From assembly GCF_900453105.1 (NCBI RefSeq), contig NZ_UGPW01000001.1, forward strand, positions 1,984,001 through 2,048,000: a stretch of DNA of 64,000 nt. The letters run 5' to 3'. A model generated the notes under the pieces. The model worked only from the letters and a program-made list of their open reading frames with translations, was not told where the DNA came from and ran no database searches. Positions 47,123-57,505 of this stretch are shown one piece after another. The translations under genes were made by a program, and so were the position numbers. This DNA is from Moraxella ovis. GTDB lineage: Bacteria > Pseudomonadota > Gammaproteobacteria > Pseudomonadales > Moraxellaceae. Numbering within the stretch: position 1 is the stretch's first letter; each line of letters starts with the position of its first letter.

Positions 47123-47572
47123 ATGTATCAACACGTTTTATTGGTTACTGATCTACGAGATGACACGGATTTGGTCGCAGCGAAAGCAAAATGGATTTTG
47201 GATGCGTCACCTGCTGCTCAGCTGTCGGTACTGCACATTGTTGAAGAGACCATGTTGGGTTTTGGTTATGAGCTGATTCCAGCTTCTGCCCTGCATGAGC
47301 AGATTGACAATGAACGCTGCCAAGAAGCGCGTACTCGACTGGCGGAAGTCTTGGCGCGTAACAGCTTACAAGCGCACAATGTCAAAATCAAAACCGCCAT
47401 CTCAGGACGTAAAGGCATCGTTGATTACTGCCAAAACAATGCCATCGACCTCGTAGTCATCGGCCGGCATAAGCGCACAGGCCTATCAGCATGGCTAGCA
47501 GGTGCGACCGCAGACAGCATCCTACCTGATGTGGATGCTGACTTACTTGTGGTACAATTAGCCGTCGAATGA
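47123..47572 (+). CDS. Universal stress protein (UspA family)
   Basis: 149 residues behind AAGGAGAATGCG. It starts YQHVLLVTDLRDDTDLV and has the nucleotide-binding loop VIGRHKRTGLSAWLAGATAD. Cytoplasmic dimeric protein induced in stress; the exact role is unknown. Confidence 0.88.
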   Translation: MYQHVLLVTDLRDDTDLVAAKAKWILDASPAAQLSVLHIVEETMLGFGYELIPASALHEQIDNERCQEARTRLAEVLARNSLQAHNVKIKTAISGRKGIVDYCQNNAIDLVVIGRHKRTGLSAWLAGATADSILPDVDADLLVVQLAVE

Positions 47573-47651
47573 TTTATTTTAGAATGCAGCCAAGGTTATC
47601 TTGGCTGTGTTTTTATGTTTACTGCTTTATATTTTAATTGATAGGATTTTT

Positions 47652-48653
47652 ATGTTTGATATCATCGCCATTGGCAACGCCCTAGTGGACACCGAATTTA
47701 AGGTGAGCGACGACGCATTGACCGCCACAGGTCTGACTCGTGGTAACATGACGCTGGCCGAAGAAGAAGGTCAGCGCGCGTTATTTGACACCCTAAAAGA
47801 CCAAGGCGTAAACCCTGCCAAGCAAGCTGGCGGTGGTTCGGCAGCCAACAGTATGGTGGCTTTCGCGTCATTGGGTGGTCGTGCGTTCTACAACTGCCGC
47901 GTGGGCGGCGATGACATGGGCGATTTTTATTTATCAGACCTAGAAGAGTCAGGCGTCACGACCGACGCAGATGTCGCCATTGATCCAGATGGAACGACAG
48001 GCTCATGCGCCGTTCTGGTCACCCCAGATGGCGAACGTACCATGCAAACCCATTTGGGCACGAGCAGCCTAATTAATGGCAACAACATCAATTTTCATAC
48101 TCTGGCAGGTGCAAAATGGCTATACCTAGAAGGTTATCTTGCCATGTCACCGACCATCACCCAAGGCATCAGCACCCTGCACACTAAGGCAAAAGAAGAA
48201 GGTGTTAAAGTCGCGGTGAGCTTTGCTGACCCTGCGGTGGTAAAATTCGCCAAAGAAGGTCTAGATGCCATGCTATCAGGCGGCGTGGATGCGATATTCT
48301 GCAACCTCGAAGAAGCCATGCTCTATACTGGCGCTGATGACCATGAATCGGCAGTGCGCGCACTTGGTGAATTTGCGACCTTGGTTGTGGTCACCAACAG
48401 CGACAAGCCTGCGCTCATCAAGCAAGGCGACGACATCATCAGCGCACCATCAGCCGTCATCGATAATGTGCTGGACACGAATGGCGCAGGCGATAACTAC
48501 GCTGGTGCATTCCTATACGCGCACACTCAAGGTCACGCCCTGTCTGAATGCGGCGCACTGGCAGCGGCTGTGGCAGGTCGTATCGTAACTCAGTTCGGTC
48601 CGCGCTTAAGTGTATCAGTTTATCAAGCCATTAAGGCAGATATACTGGGTTAA
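47652..48653 (+). CDS. PfkB-family carbohydrate/adenosine kinase
   Basis: 333 residues from ATG at 47652 (MFDIIAIGNALVDTEFKV) behind ATAGGA. It has the PfkB N-terminal GGGSAANSMVAFASLGG and the ATP/anion-hole signature DTNGAGDNYAGAFLY with the catalytic Asp. Relatives include adenosine and inosine-guanosine kinases. A hairpin terminator follows at once. Confidence 0.88.
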   Translation: MFDIIAIGNALVDTEFKVSDDALTATGLTRGNMTLAEEEGQRALFDTLKDQGVNPAKQAGGGSAANSMVAFASLGGRAFYNCRVGGDDMGDFYLSDLEESGVTTDADVAIDPDGTTGSCAVLVTPDGERTMQTHLGTSSLINGNNINFHTLAGAKWLYLEGYLAMSPTITQGISTLHTKAKEEGVKVAVSFADPAVVKFAKEGLDAMLSGGVDAIFCNLEEAMLYTGADDHESAVRALGEFATLVVVTNSDKPALIKQGDDIISAPSAVIDNVLDTNGAGDNYAGAFLYAHTQGHALSECGALAAAVAGRIVTQFGPRLSVSVYQAIKADILG

Positions 48654-48663
48654 TAGACGAACA

Positions 48664-48698
48664 CAAAAAAGACCTGAATAATATCAGGTCTTTTTTGT
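48664..48698. terminator. Bidirectional rho-independent terminator
   Basis: AAAAAAGACCTGA, loop, TCAGGTCTTTTTT between convergent kinase and nfuA genes; works for both strands. Confidence 0.85.
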
Positions 48699-48717
48699 GT
48701 TCGTCTATCACACGTGA

Positions 48718-49341
48718 TTATTTATAATATGCGTTTTGAGTTTGAGAATGGTCGGTCTCATCAATCACGTGCATGATCTCTGGAATTTGTTGCTTTAACT
48801 GCACTTCAACACCTTGACGCAGCGTCACATCGACCGCACTACAACCTTGGCAGCCGCCGCCAAATTTTAGTACCGCGGTCAGTCCTGCTTCATCTTCGAT
48901 CAGATCTACAAGCTCAACCATGCCGCCATGGCTGGCAAGATTCGGGTTGATCTCAGATTGCAGGACATAATTGATGCGCTCTTCAACGCTGGCATCTGCA
49001 CCCACTTGAGGCACCTTTGAATTAGGCGCGCGGAAAGTCAGCTGACCACCGAAGCGATCTTTATTATAATCAATCACCGCATCATGCAGATAAGGAATGC
49101 TCGGCGCATCGATGTGTGCGGTAAACGCTTCAAAAGGAATCTGCAAATCTGCCTCATCGATCTCATCAGGCTGGCAGTAGCTCATGCAACATTCGGCGCG
49201 CGGCGTACCTGGGTATTCCACAAAGATACGCACGCCAATACCTTCAACCTCTTGCTTGGCTAATAAGTCAGCAAGATAGGCTTGGGCGTTGGGTGTGATG
49301 ATGATGTTGCTGGTCAATCGGGCGCTGTCTGTGTCACTCAT
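48718..49341 (-). CDS. nfuA: Fe-S biogenesis protein NfuA
   Basis: 207 residues. An A-type-like N-terminal domain ([17 protein letters not shown]) is followed by the C-terminal NifU domain with the cluster-binding CxxC ([15 protein letters not shown]). It carries and delivers [4Fe-4S] clusters under stress. Length as in E. coli NfuA (191) plus a short N-terminal extension. Confidence 0.93.
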   Translation of the reverse strand: MSDTDSARLTSNIIITPNAQAYLADLLAKQEVEGIGVRIFVEYPGTPRAECCMSYCQPDEIDEADLQIPFEAFTAHIDAPSIPYLHDAVIDYNKDRFGGQLTFRAPNSKVPQVGADASVEERINYVLQSEINPNLASHGGMVELVDLIEDEAGLTAVLKFGGGCQGCSAVDVTLRQGVEVQLKQQIPEIMHVIDETDHSQTQNAYYK

Positions 49342-49490
49342 GGCTGGCTCTTTTTGATTAAGTTATTATAAAATATTAGAAAGTCATAAATCTTGACTAA
49401 ATTAGTCGGTTTATTTGCTCTTTATATGGTAACATAGCACCATTTTATCAAGCCGATTAACAAAACTTTTTTAATTTTTTAAGGATAATT

Positions 49491-50495
49491 ATGACGTACG
49501 AATTTGATTATTTGGTATTTATTGGGCGTTTTCAGCCATTTCATGACGGGCATAAATTCGTCGTCACCGAAGCACTACAACGTGCCAAGAATATCATCAT
49601 GCTCATCGGCTCGGCCAACAGCCCGCGCACCATCAAGAATCCATTTAGCTTCGATGAGCGCAAGCAGATGATTGTAGGTGCATTTGGTGACACCGAAGTC
49701 ATCGATGGGGCAGCTCGCATTCATTGCCTACCCATCGATGACACGCTCTACAACGACCATCAGTGGCTCTACAACATCCAAAGCGCCCTACACCATCAGA
49801 CCCAAGGACAAGATCGCATTGGCATCATCGGACACACCAAGGACGACAGCTCTTATTATTTATCATTGTTCCCCAATTGGTCAGCGATCGATCTGCCAAG
49901 TTTTGAGAATCTGTCTGCCACCCCGCTGCGTAAGGCGTATTTTGAACAAGGCATCATCGATGAGCGGATGCCTAATGCTTCGCAAAATTTCCTACAATCA
50001 TTCATCAGCACGCCTGACTATATGAGACTAAAGCAAGAATATCAACACATCCAAGCCTTTAAGGCCGAATGGAAAGACGCGCCTTATCCACCAATATTCT
50101 GCACTGCTGATGCGCTTGTGGTACAGGCAGGTCACGTATTACTGATCGAACGTGGCGGCGAATACGGTCATGGATTGTGGGCATTGCCGGGCGGATTCTT
50201 GGATAAAGATGAAAAATGGCTAACTTGTGCTCTGCGCGAATTACAAGAAGAGACCGGCCTGATCGTCCATCAAGACCAGATCAAATCCCAAGAGATCTTC
50301 GACGCACCAGATCGCTCACCGCGCGGTCGCACCATCACGAACGTGTTTTATGCTGAGCTTACAGGCGATGCCCTGCCCAATGTCAAAGGAGGTGATGACG
50401 CCAGTCGTGCATTTTGGTTGCCGTTGCATGAGCTTGATGGCAAGCAGATGTTTGAGGATCATTATAGCATCATCATGAAGATGTTAGGGCTGTGA
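49491..50495 (+). CDS. nadM: Bifunctional nicotinamide-nucleotide adenylyltransferase / Nudix hydrolase
   Basis: 334 residues. Residues 1-180 are an NMN adenylyltransferase of the NadM type (FIGRFQPFHDGHKFVV with the HxGH-like motif, and a C-terminal STP-like loop). Residues 205-334 are a Nudix domain (GGFLDKDEKWLTCALRELQEE). It makes NAD from NMN and hydrolyses ADP-ribose-like compounds. It is preceded by AAGGATAATT. Confidence 0.92.
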   Translation: MTYEFDYLVFIGRFQPFHDGHKFVVTEALQRAKNIIMLIGSANSPRTIKNPFSFDERKQMIVGAFGDTEVIDGAARIHCLPIDDTLYNDHQWLYNIQSALHHQTQGQDRIGIIGHTKDDSSYYLSLFPNWSAIDLPSFENLSATPLRKAYFEQGIIDERMPNASQNFLQSFISTPDYMRLKQEYQHIQAFKAEWKDAPYPPIFCTADALVVQAGHVLLIERGGEYGHGLWALPGGFLDKDEKWLTCALRELQEETGLIVHQDQIKSQEIFDAPDRSPRGRTITNVFYAELTGDALPNVKGGDDASRAFWLPLHELDGKQMFEDHYSIIMKMLGL

Positions 50496-50585
50496 CAATA
50501 AAAAGCTTGATATGGCTATATGGATTTGATATTTATAATCCTATTGAGTGCCAATAAAGAGCTTTGTACGCTTAATACAACCCAT

Positions 50586-50615
50586 AAAAAACGGATCGCA
50601 CTTGATCCGTTTTTT
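50586..50615. terminator. Rho-independent terminator
   Basis: AAAAAACGGATC, short loop, GATCCGTTTTTT between the convergent nadM and outer-membrane protein genes. Confidence 0.85.
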
Positions 50616-50628
50616 GGTGTTTTTACAA

Positions 50629-51687
50629 TTAAAAGACCATTTCCACACGCCCAAAGGCAGCAACATGATGATCATGATCCTCGGCTTTGTTGTTGTAATA
50701 ACTGACATCACCCTGCAAGAATAGCCATTCGCGCCATACAGGCTGACGATAGCTGACATAAGGGCCGTAGATGTTTAGATTGGCTTTTTTGTCTTCGATG
50801 TCGCCACCTGTATAGATGCCATAGCTAAACTCACGACGTCCGTGTTTACCCCTCCAATAGTGCTGCTGATAAAAACTATTACCCCAATTTAGATCTTCGG
50901 TGTCTTGACTGGTGTAGCTTAGTTGGGTTCGATTGATGAGCGTGCGCGAGGCAGATTGCGGCTGACTAAATTCTAGGATAGATAGCGTATAGTGTTCGCT
51001 TTTTGAGCCATAACGATATACCTGCTCAAATCGCATGTCGACATTTTTTGGCAGCTCCCACTCTTTTTCGGCGCGCATCTTGATGAACACATCATCAGAA
51101 CGCACACCCAGATCAACATCCGTCTCAACGCCTAGTTTTTCTTGGAATTTTGACCAGCGCAGACCAAAGGATGAGTTCTGCTCACTTGCCTCGCGTCTGT
51201 CAAATCGGCGATCGGCATGTCTAACGACACGCGAGTCATTATGAATACCGCCATCACGCTCAACGTCCAAATCCTCGTCACCAAATACCAAGCTTAGACG
51301 ATTTTCAAGCGCCGGCAGCTTTAATTTACCGCGCACACGGGGCTTGACCGTTGTACCATCATATTCATTCCAGTGCGTATCTACCATCACACGAAGCGAT
51401 GCGCGCGCAGGCTCGTCAGGGTCGGTTGTACCGAACCACTTATCCATCTTATGCGCGGTCTTATTCAGATAGTCCTTAGCATCATAGCGCTTCTCATCAA
51501 GCCAAGTTGCCTGGGCTGCATTGCGCTCAACAGGTGGTGCACCCTCACTTTCCAAGCTCTCATCCACCACTTGAGCTGTGGCTATATCAGCCTGATCAGC
51601 TGCTTGACTTGGCTCGTCTTGAGCGTTGGCGGCAGCGCCCATCATACAAAATCCTGCAACGATGGGCAGTTTTTTTATCATGTCCAT
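50629..51687 (-). CDS. Putative outer-membrane beta-barrel protein
   Basis: 352 residues (ATG at 51687 or 51681). A signal peptide (IKKLPIVAGFCMMGAAANAQ) is followed by an acidic stretch and many alternating amphipathic strands, ending with the aromatic GRVEMVF typical of barrel proteins. I recognise no named family. It stands alone between two terminators. A porin or surface-structure role is a guess. Confidence 0.6.
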   Translation of the reverse strand: MDMIKKLPIVAGFCMMGAAANAQDEPSQAADQADIATAQVVDESLESEGAPPVERNAAQATWLDEKRYDAKDYLNKTAHKMDKWFGTTDPDEPARASLRVMVDTHWNEYDGTTVKPRVRGKLKLPALENRLSLVFGDEDLDVERDGGIHNDSRVVRHADRRFDRREASEQNSSFGLRWSKFQEKLGVETDVDLGVRSDDVFIKMRAEKEWELPKNVDMRFEQVYRYGSKSEHYTLSILEFSQPQSASRTLINRTQLSYTSQDTEDLNWGNSFYQQHYWRGKHGRREFSYGIYTGGDIEDKKANLNIYGPYVSYRQPVWREWLFLQGDVSYYNNKAEDHDHHVAAFGRVEMVF

Positions 51688-51773
51688 AATTTTCCCAAAA
51701 TCTTACAATTGATATAAAATAATGTTTGTAGCATAATCAATTTTTACACAAATAGAAAAATAATTTTAAAATA

Positions 51774-51801
51774 AAAAACCTCATCACTTGATGAGGTTTT
51801 T
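51774..51801. terminator. Rho-independent terminator after gltS
   Basis: AAAAAACCTCAT, loop ACTTG region, ATGAGGTTTTT just downstream of the gltS stop on the minus strand. Confidence 0.8.
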
Positions 51802-51807
51802 GTTGTT

Positions 51808-53070
51808 TTACATAAATGGCAACTTAATAAATGCTTGTAGCACAATGGCGTTAACAATATCTACGAAGAACGCACCAACCATCGGCACGATCAAAAACGC
51901 CTTATGCGATGGCAAGTAACGATCTGTAATCGCTTGCATGTTTGCAATCGCGGTTGGCGTTGCACCCATACCAAAACCGCAGTGGCCCGCTGCCAAGACA
52001 GCAGAATCATAATCGCGACCCATGATGTTAAAGGTTACAAAGTACGCGTACAAGATCATCACGATCGTCTGAATCAACAAGATAATCAGGATAGGACCAC
52101 CAAGACCTGCCAATTCCCAAAGCTTCAATGACAGCAATGCCATGGCTAGAAACAATGACAAAGCAGCATTGCCGAACACATCAATTGCGCGGTCGAACAT
52201 GTCAAAATTAAACAAATTGGTCAGCACATTACGAATCACCACGCCGCCAAACAGCGCCCACACGAAGGTAGGCAGCTCATACCAAGTACCTTTGGCAACG
52301 CCAGTCATGATGTCAGCAAAAGCAAGACACGCCGCGAACAGCGCCAAAGTTTCGATGGCTGATGTGGCGGTAATCAAGCGAGTGCTGTCTGATTTTTCAA
52401 AAATCTCTTCATCGGCATAGTCTTTTAGAGCCTTATTAGGTTCGCCATCTAGCGATTTAACCTCAGATAAGCTACTCGCTTGCTCCAACTCTTTAGGTTT
52501 TAGGCCTAGTTTTGAGATTAGCTGTCTTGCCACAGGACCACCGATGATGCCGCCTGCCACCAGACCATAGGTCGCGCACGCAATACCCAAAGTTGTCGCT
52601 GCTGCCACGCCATAGGTCTGCTCAAGGTCAGCACCCCAAGCACCCGCCGTACCATGACCACCAGTCAATGAGATCGAACCTGCCACTAAGCCGAGCATCG
52701 GATCAATACCCAGCGCCATGGCTGAACCCACACCCACGGCGTTTTGAATGATGATAAACACCGATACGACCACTGACAGAACCAGCAAAGGCGTACCACC
52801 CGCTCTTAAACGGCTAAAATCAGCAGACAGACCGATAGATGCGAAGAACATCAACATACATGCGGTTTGTAATTCTTTTTGAAAAATAAAAGAATAGCCA
52901 AAAAAAGCATTCAAGCTATAAACAATAGCAGCCGCCACCAAACCGCCTGCCACAGGCTCAGGGATGTTAAAATCCGCCAAAAATTTTACACGCTTAACCA
53001 AAAAGCGTCCAAGCAATAGCACCAACGTCGCCAAAATCAGCGTGTAGTATCCATTTAACGTAATTTCCAT
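51808..53070 (-). CDS. gltS: Sodium/glutamate symporter
   Basis: 420 residues from ATG at 53070 (MEITLNGYYTLILATLVLLL); the frame upstream to 53166 is not conserved. The protein is hydrophobic throughout, with repeated glycine-rich reentrant segments (GSISLTGGHGTAGAWG and GHCGFGMGATPTAIANM), the hallmarks of GltS. It imports glutamate with Na+. Confidence 0.92.
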   Translation of the reverse strand: MEITLNGYYTLILATLVLLLGRFLVKRVKFLADFNIPEPVAGGLVAAAIVYSLNAFFGYSFIFQKELQTACMLMFFASIGLSADFSRLRAGGTPLLVLSVVVSVFIIIQNAVGVGSAMALGIDPMLGLVAGSISLTGGHGTAGAWGADLEQTYGVAAATTLGIACATYGLVAGGIIGGPVARQLISKLGLKPKELEQASSLSEVKSLDGEPNKALKDYADEEIFEKSDSTRLITATSAIETLALFAACLAFADIMTGVAKGTWYELPTFVWALFGGVVIRNVLTNLFNFDMFDRAIDVFGNAALSLFLAMALLSLKLWELAGLGGPILIILLIQTIVMILYAYFVTFNIMGRDYDSAVLAAGHCGFGMGATPTAIANMQAITDRYLPSHKAFLIVPMVGAFFVDIVNAIVLQAFIKLPFM

Positions 53071-53263
53071 ACGTACTCCAAAATAAAAAAAGAATATGGT
53101 TGCCCGCATCCTCGTTAGGGCGTTAATAAACTTCTTTGCGATTAAGTTGTCTAGACCAAATCGCAATAATACGTCGGTATTCTATCAAGATTATCAATGA
53201 TTTGTAAAATAAAAAATTATTTAAATAACACAACCCTACTTAACATCTGGTATTCATGCCACC

Positions 53264-53299
53264 AATAAAAACGCGCGCCTACTGACGCTCGTTTTTATT
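53264..53299 (-). terminator. Probable terminator of purL
   Basis: On the minus strand AATAAAAACG ... CGTTTTTATT forms a hairpin with an inner imperfect GC stem 17 bases beyond the purL stop. Confidence 0.55.
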
Positions 53300-53315
53300 A
53301 AATATCACTATCTGA

Positions 53316-56300
53316 TTAACGCAAGAATGCTCGAGCGTTACGGAACAGACGCATCCACGCACCGTCATTGGTCCACTCATCAGGCTTCCAAGAGTGATTC
53401 ACCGCGCGCAAGGTACGCTCTGGGTGTGGCATCATCAAGGTCACACGACCATCGGTGCTACATACACCCGTGATACCCTCTGGCGAGCCGTTCGGGTTGA
53501 GCGGATAATGCTCGGTCGGATTACCTTGGCTGTCCACATAGCGTAGAGCGATCTGGCCGTGGCGTGTCAGTTCATTTAATGACTGCTCGCTCATCTGCGC
53601 ATAGCCTTCGCCGTGCGCCACAGCGATCGGTAGAATGCTGTCTTGCATGCCTTTTAGCAGTACAGACTTGGTGCGCTCCACACGCACGTTAACGCTGCGC
53701 GCCTCAAAACGTGCCGACTTATTAAAGGTGAAACGTGGGAAATGTTCCGCACCCACCATCAGCTCTTTTAATTGACTCATCATCTGACAGCCATTACACA
53801 CACCTAGGGCAAAGGTCTCAGGACGATGGAAGAATCTGGCGAACTGCATACGAAGCTCGTCATGGAACAAGACTGAATTTGCCCACCCTGAGCCTGCACC
53901 CAAGACATCACCATAACTAAAGCCACCGCACGCCACCAAACCTTCAAAGTCTCGTAGGTTAATGCGACCACTCATCAAGTCGCTCATGTGCACATCAACA
54001 GCGTCAAAGCCTGCGCGCACAAAACCTGCACCCATCTCAAGATGACCATTCACGCCCTGCTCACGCAAGATGGCAACTTTTGGTTGCGTGGTGCGGCTAT
54101 TCACATAAGGCGCTTCGACTGCAAGGTCTAACTCATAGTTGGCATGAGCGATCAAGCCATGATGATTCACGTCATCAATCAAGGCAAACTCTTGATCAGC
54201 GCACTCAGGATTGTCACGCATTGAGGCGATGGCATGGCTGACTTTCGTCCATTCTTTTTGAAGTTCGGCACGGGTGAAGCTTAGATTTTGTCTGTCAGTC
54301 GCGATGGTTAATACATCCTGACCTGCGCCACCTGCTGGCGTGATAAAGGTCTCACCCACAGCAGTCAATAGACCATCTACGCCATGCTCTTTGGCAAGGG
54401 CTTGTAGCGCATCTACATCCGCTGGCAACACCTGAATCACCGCACCCAACTCTTCAGCGAACAGCTGACCCAACAGATTGTCATCAGTCAGATTCAGATT
54501 CACTTTTAAGCGGCTGGCAAACTGCATCTCTGCTGCAGTTGCCACCAGACCACCATCACCAATATCATGATACGCACGGATCAGCCCTGCTTCGTTCGCA
54601 GCTTGGATAAAGCCAAAAAGATTGGCAAGATCGGTAGCATCATCCACATCAGGGCAGTCATTGCCAAGCTGGCTTAATGTCTGAGCAAAGATAGAACCAC
54701 CTAAGCGAAGCTTACCACGAGATAGATCCAAGCGAAGCAGCTTAGCATCAGCATTAACAAGCTCTGGCGTGATGGTCTTGGCGACATTCTGCACAGGCGC
54801 AAAGGCAGTGATGATCAGACTCATTGGTGAGCTAACGGTCTTGTCCGCGTCATTATCCTGCCAGTTGGCTTTCATGGACAAGCTGTCTTTACCCACAGGG
54901 ATGGTGATGCCTAAGGCAGGACAAAGCTCTTCACCAATGGCATGCACCGCATCAAATAGTGCCGCGTCTTCTTTTTCATCGCCGCACGCCGCCATCCAGT
55001 TGGCAGATAACGTTACGTCTGATACCTTAGCAATGCGAGCTGAAGCGATGTTGGTCAATGCTTCGCCCACAGCCAAGCGCGCTGATGCCTTAGGGTTGAT
55101 GAGTGCCACAGGCGTACGCTCACCCATTGCCATCGCTTCGCCAGTATCCGCCATCAGTCCTGACATCGTTACCGCGCAGTCCGCCACAGGCACTTGGTAG
55201 CGCCCAACGTACTGATCTTGGGTAACCATACCTGTGATAGAACGGTCGCCGATGCTGATTAGGAAAGACTTACTGGCGACAGTTGGATGACGAAGTACGT
55301 CTTTGATGCTCTCGCGCAGATCCACACCAGCGACGTCTAGCGGATGTAGCTCATTTGGCTCACGGCTAAAGCTACGCTTCATTTTTGGTGTGCCGCCAAG
55401 CAGCACTTGCATTGGCATATCCACAGGTTGTTCTGGCAGCAGCGTGTCGTCCACTTTTAGCTCGCGGACATTGGTCGCCACACCAAGCACCGCATAAGGG
55501 CAACGCTCACGTGCGCAGATCTCATCAAAAAGCTTCTCACTTTGCGGTGAAATGGCAAGCACATAACGCTCTTGGGCTTCGTTCGACCAAATCGCCATGG
55601 GCGACATGCCTTTTTCTAGTGATGGTACTTTACGTAGGTTTAGGTGCGCACCAAGCTCGTGATCATCTACAAGCTCGGGCATGGCGTTTGATAAACCGCC
55701 TGCCCCCACGTCATGGATTGAGATGATGGGGTTATTATCATTGCCGTCTTGTGCCATCGCCCAGCAGGTATCGATGACTTCTTGGCAGCGGCGTTCCATC
55801 TCAGCATTATCACGCTGCACAGACGCAAAATCCAAGCCTTCATCCAACTCACCGCTGTCCACAGAACTGGCTGCGCCGCCGCCCAAGCCGATTTGCATGG
55901 CAGGACCACCAAGTACGATCAATAGATCACCTTCTTGGATACTGTTTTTTTGCACCAAATTACGCTTGATATTGCCGTAACCGCCTGCGATCATGATCGG
56001 TTTATGGTAGCCACGCATTTGGCTGCCGTCTTGCTCAGCGGATGTGTCTAGTTGGAAAGTGCGGAAATAACCGTTTAGATTCGGACGACCAAATTCATTG
56101 GCAAAAGCAGCACTACCCAAAGGACCATCAATCATGATGTCCAGCGCACTTGCCATACGCTCAGGCTTGCCATATTCTTTGGCAGATACTTTGCCAGAAG
56201 TTTCCCATTTTTCAGGCATGTTCGGTAGGTGCAGATGCGACACACTAAAGCCCGCCAAGCCTGCTTTTGGCTTACCACCACGACCTGTCGCACCCTCATC

Positions 56301-57260
56301 ACGAATCTCGCCACCTGCGCCAGTCGCCGCACCCGCAAACGGTGCGATCGCAGTTGGGTGATTATGCGTCTCTACTTTCATTAAGATGTCAATCTGCTCA
56401 TCATGAAAGCCGTACTGCGCCTCGCCTGCATCATTCTTAGTAGGATAAAAACGCGCCGCCTCAAAGCCTTCCATCACCGCCGCATTGTCCTTATAAGCAG
56501 ACAAGATGCCTTCTGAATTTTGTTCGTGGGTATTTTTAATCATCTTGAACAATGATTTTGGCTGTACTTCGCCATCAATCGTCCATTCAGCATTAAAGAT
56601 CTTGTGACGGCAATGCTCTGAGTTGGCTTGAGCGAACATCATCAGCTCAACATCAGTCGGGTTACGACCCAGTTTGGTGAAATTTTCAACCAAATAATCA
56701 ATATCTTCGCTTGATAAAGCAAAGCCAAATTCAGTATTGGCACGTACCAAAGCGTCACGCCCATGTCCCATGATATCCACATGCTCAAGGTGCGCAGGCT
56801 CACCATCAATGAACAGCGCCGCCACATCATCCAAGTCATACACCAAGCTTTGAGTCATGCGATCATGCAGAATCGCCTCAGCCGCAGCTGGCAGTTTGGC
56901 AGGCAGATCATCGCCCGTCAATGTGAACACCACCACGCGCTCAAGACGATTTACCTGAACGCCGCAGTTATTAAAAATATCGGTCGCCTTAGATGCCCAC
57001 GGGCTAATCGTGCCAAAACGCGGCGCCACCACAACCTGAACCTGACTAGCTTGAGCGCCTTTTAGAGCAACTTCTTCGCCTTGGTTAAGTAGGTTTACTG
57101 CCTTAGTATGGTCAGCGCCACTGATGGCTTGATCAAAAACATAAACCTGCTGACTGTCAAGTGCGCTAATCTTTAGCCCTACTTTTTGTTCTAGCTGAGC
57201 TGCCAATTTTTTGGCTTGAAAATCCGTCAAAAAACGATGCCCTGCGATGGTGCTGATCAT
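53316..57260 (-). CDS. purL: Phosphoribosylformylglycinamidine synthase
   Basis: 1314 residues, the normal large single-chain form. It has an N-terminal PurS-like region, the FGAM synthase repeats ([28 protein letters not shown]), and a C-terminal glutaminase domain with the Cys nucleophile in [10 protein letters not shown] and the His/Glu in [10 protein letters not shown]. Catalyses the fourth step of purine synthesis. It is intact along its whole length, a useful control for sequence quality. Confidence 0.96.
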   Translation of the reverse strand: MISTIAGHRFLTDFQAKKLAAQLEQKVGLKISALDSQQVYVFDQAISGADHTKAVNLLNQGEEVALKGAQASQVQVVVAPRFGTISPWASKATDIFNNCGVQVNRLERVVVFTLTGDDLPAKLPAAAEAILHDRMTQSLVYDLDDVAALFIDGEPAHLEHVDIMGHGRDALVRANTEFGFALSSEDIDYLVENFTKLGRNPTDVELMMFAQANSEHCRHKIFNAEWTIDGEVQPKSLFKMIKNTHEQNSEGILSAYKDNAAVMEGFEAARFYPTKNDAGEAQYGFHDEQIDILMKVETHNHPTAIAPFAGAATGAGGEIRDEGATGRGGKPKAGLAGFSVSHLHLPNMPEKWETSGKVSAKEYGKPERMASALDIMIDGPLGSAAFANEFGRPNLNGYFRTFQLDTSAEQDGSQMRGYHKPIMIAGGYGNIKRNLVQKNSIQEGDLLIVLGGPAMQIGLGGGAASSVDSGELDEGLDFASVQRDNAEMERRCQEVIDTCWAMAQDGNDNNPIISIHDVGAGGLSNAMPELVDDHELGAHLNLRKVPSLEKGMSPMAIWSNEAQERYVLAISPQSEKLFDEICARERCPYAVLGVATNVRELKVDDTLLPEQPVDMPMQVLLGGTPKMKRSFSREPNELHPLDVAGVDLRESIKDVLRHPTVASKSFLISIGDRSITGMVTQDQYVGRYQVPVADCAVTMSGLMADTGEAMAMGERTPVALINPKASARLAVGEALTNIASARIAKVSDVTLSANWMAACGDEKEDAALFDAVHAIGEELCPALGITIPVGKDSLSMKANWQDNDADKTVSSPMSLIITAFAPVQNVAKTITPELVNADAKLLRLDLSRGKLRLGGSIFAQTLSQLGNDCPDVDDATDLANLFGFIQAANEAGLIRAYHDIGDGGLVATAAEMQFASRLKVNLNLTDDNLLGQLFAEELGAVIQVLPADVDALQALAKEHGVDGLLTAVGETFITPAGGAGQDVLTIATDRQNLSFTRAELQKEWTKVSHAIASMRDNPECADQEFALIDDVNHHGLIAHANYELDLAVEAPYVNSRTTQPKVAILREQGVNGHLEMGAGFVRAGFDAVDVHMSDLMSGRINLRDFEGLVACGGFSYGDVLGAGSGWANSVLFHDELRMQFARFFHRPETFALGVCNGCQMMSQLKELMVGAEHFPRFTFNKSARFEARSVNVRVERTKSVLLKGMQDSILPIAVAHGEGYAQMSEQSLNELTRHGQIALRYVDSQGNPTEHYPLNPNGSPEGITGVCSTDGRVTLMMPHPERTLRAVNHSWKPDEWTNDGAWMRLFRNARAFLR

Positions 57261-57404
57261 GGCGATACCTTTACAAAAATAGAAAAATAAATGGCGTCAT
57301 TATAACAGGTTTTGGCGAATAATCGGCGATGATTTTTGGTTAAAATAAGCAAAATTACCAAAATTTCTGACATTTATTTTCACTCTGATTAATCCAAAAA
57401 CAAA

Positions 57405-57437
57405 ACGCCCACCCTGCATCAGTCACAGGATGGGCGT
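57405..57437 (-). terminator. Rho-independent terminator of the sensor kinase gene
   Basis: GACGCCCATCCTG ... CAGGGTGGGCGTTTTGTTTTT on the minus strand, 70 bases after the barA-like stop. The rest of 57261-57505 is the purL upstream region with no gene. Confidence 0.75.
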
Positions 57438-57505
57438 CATCGTCTATGGGCTAAAGTAATGACTATTAACTTATAAATCCAAAGTCAACACCGAAGTCAG
57501 CTAAG

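Noticed and set aside
54769..55726. Plus-strand open frames inside purL
   Set aside because: They are antisense shadows of purL with no family resemblance or start signals.
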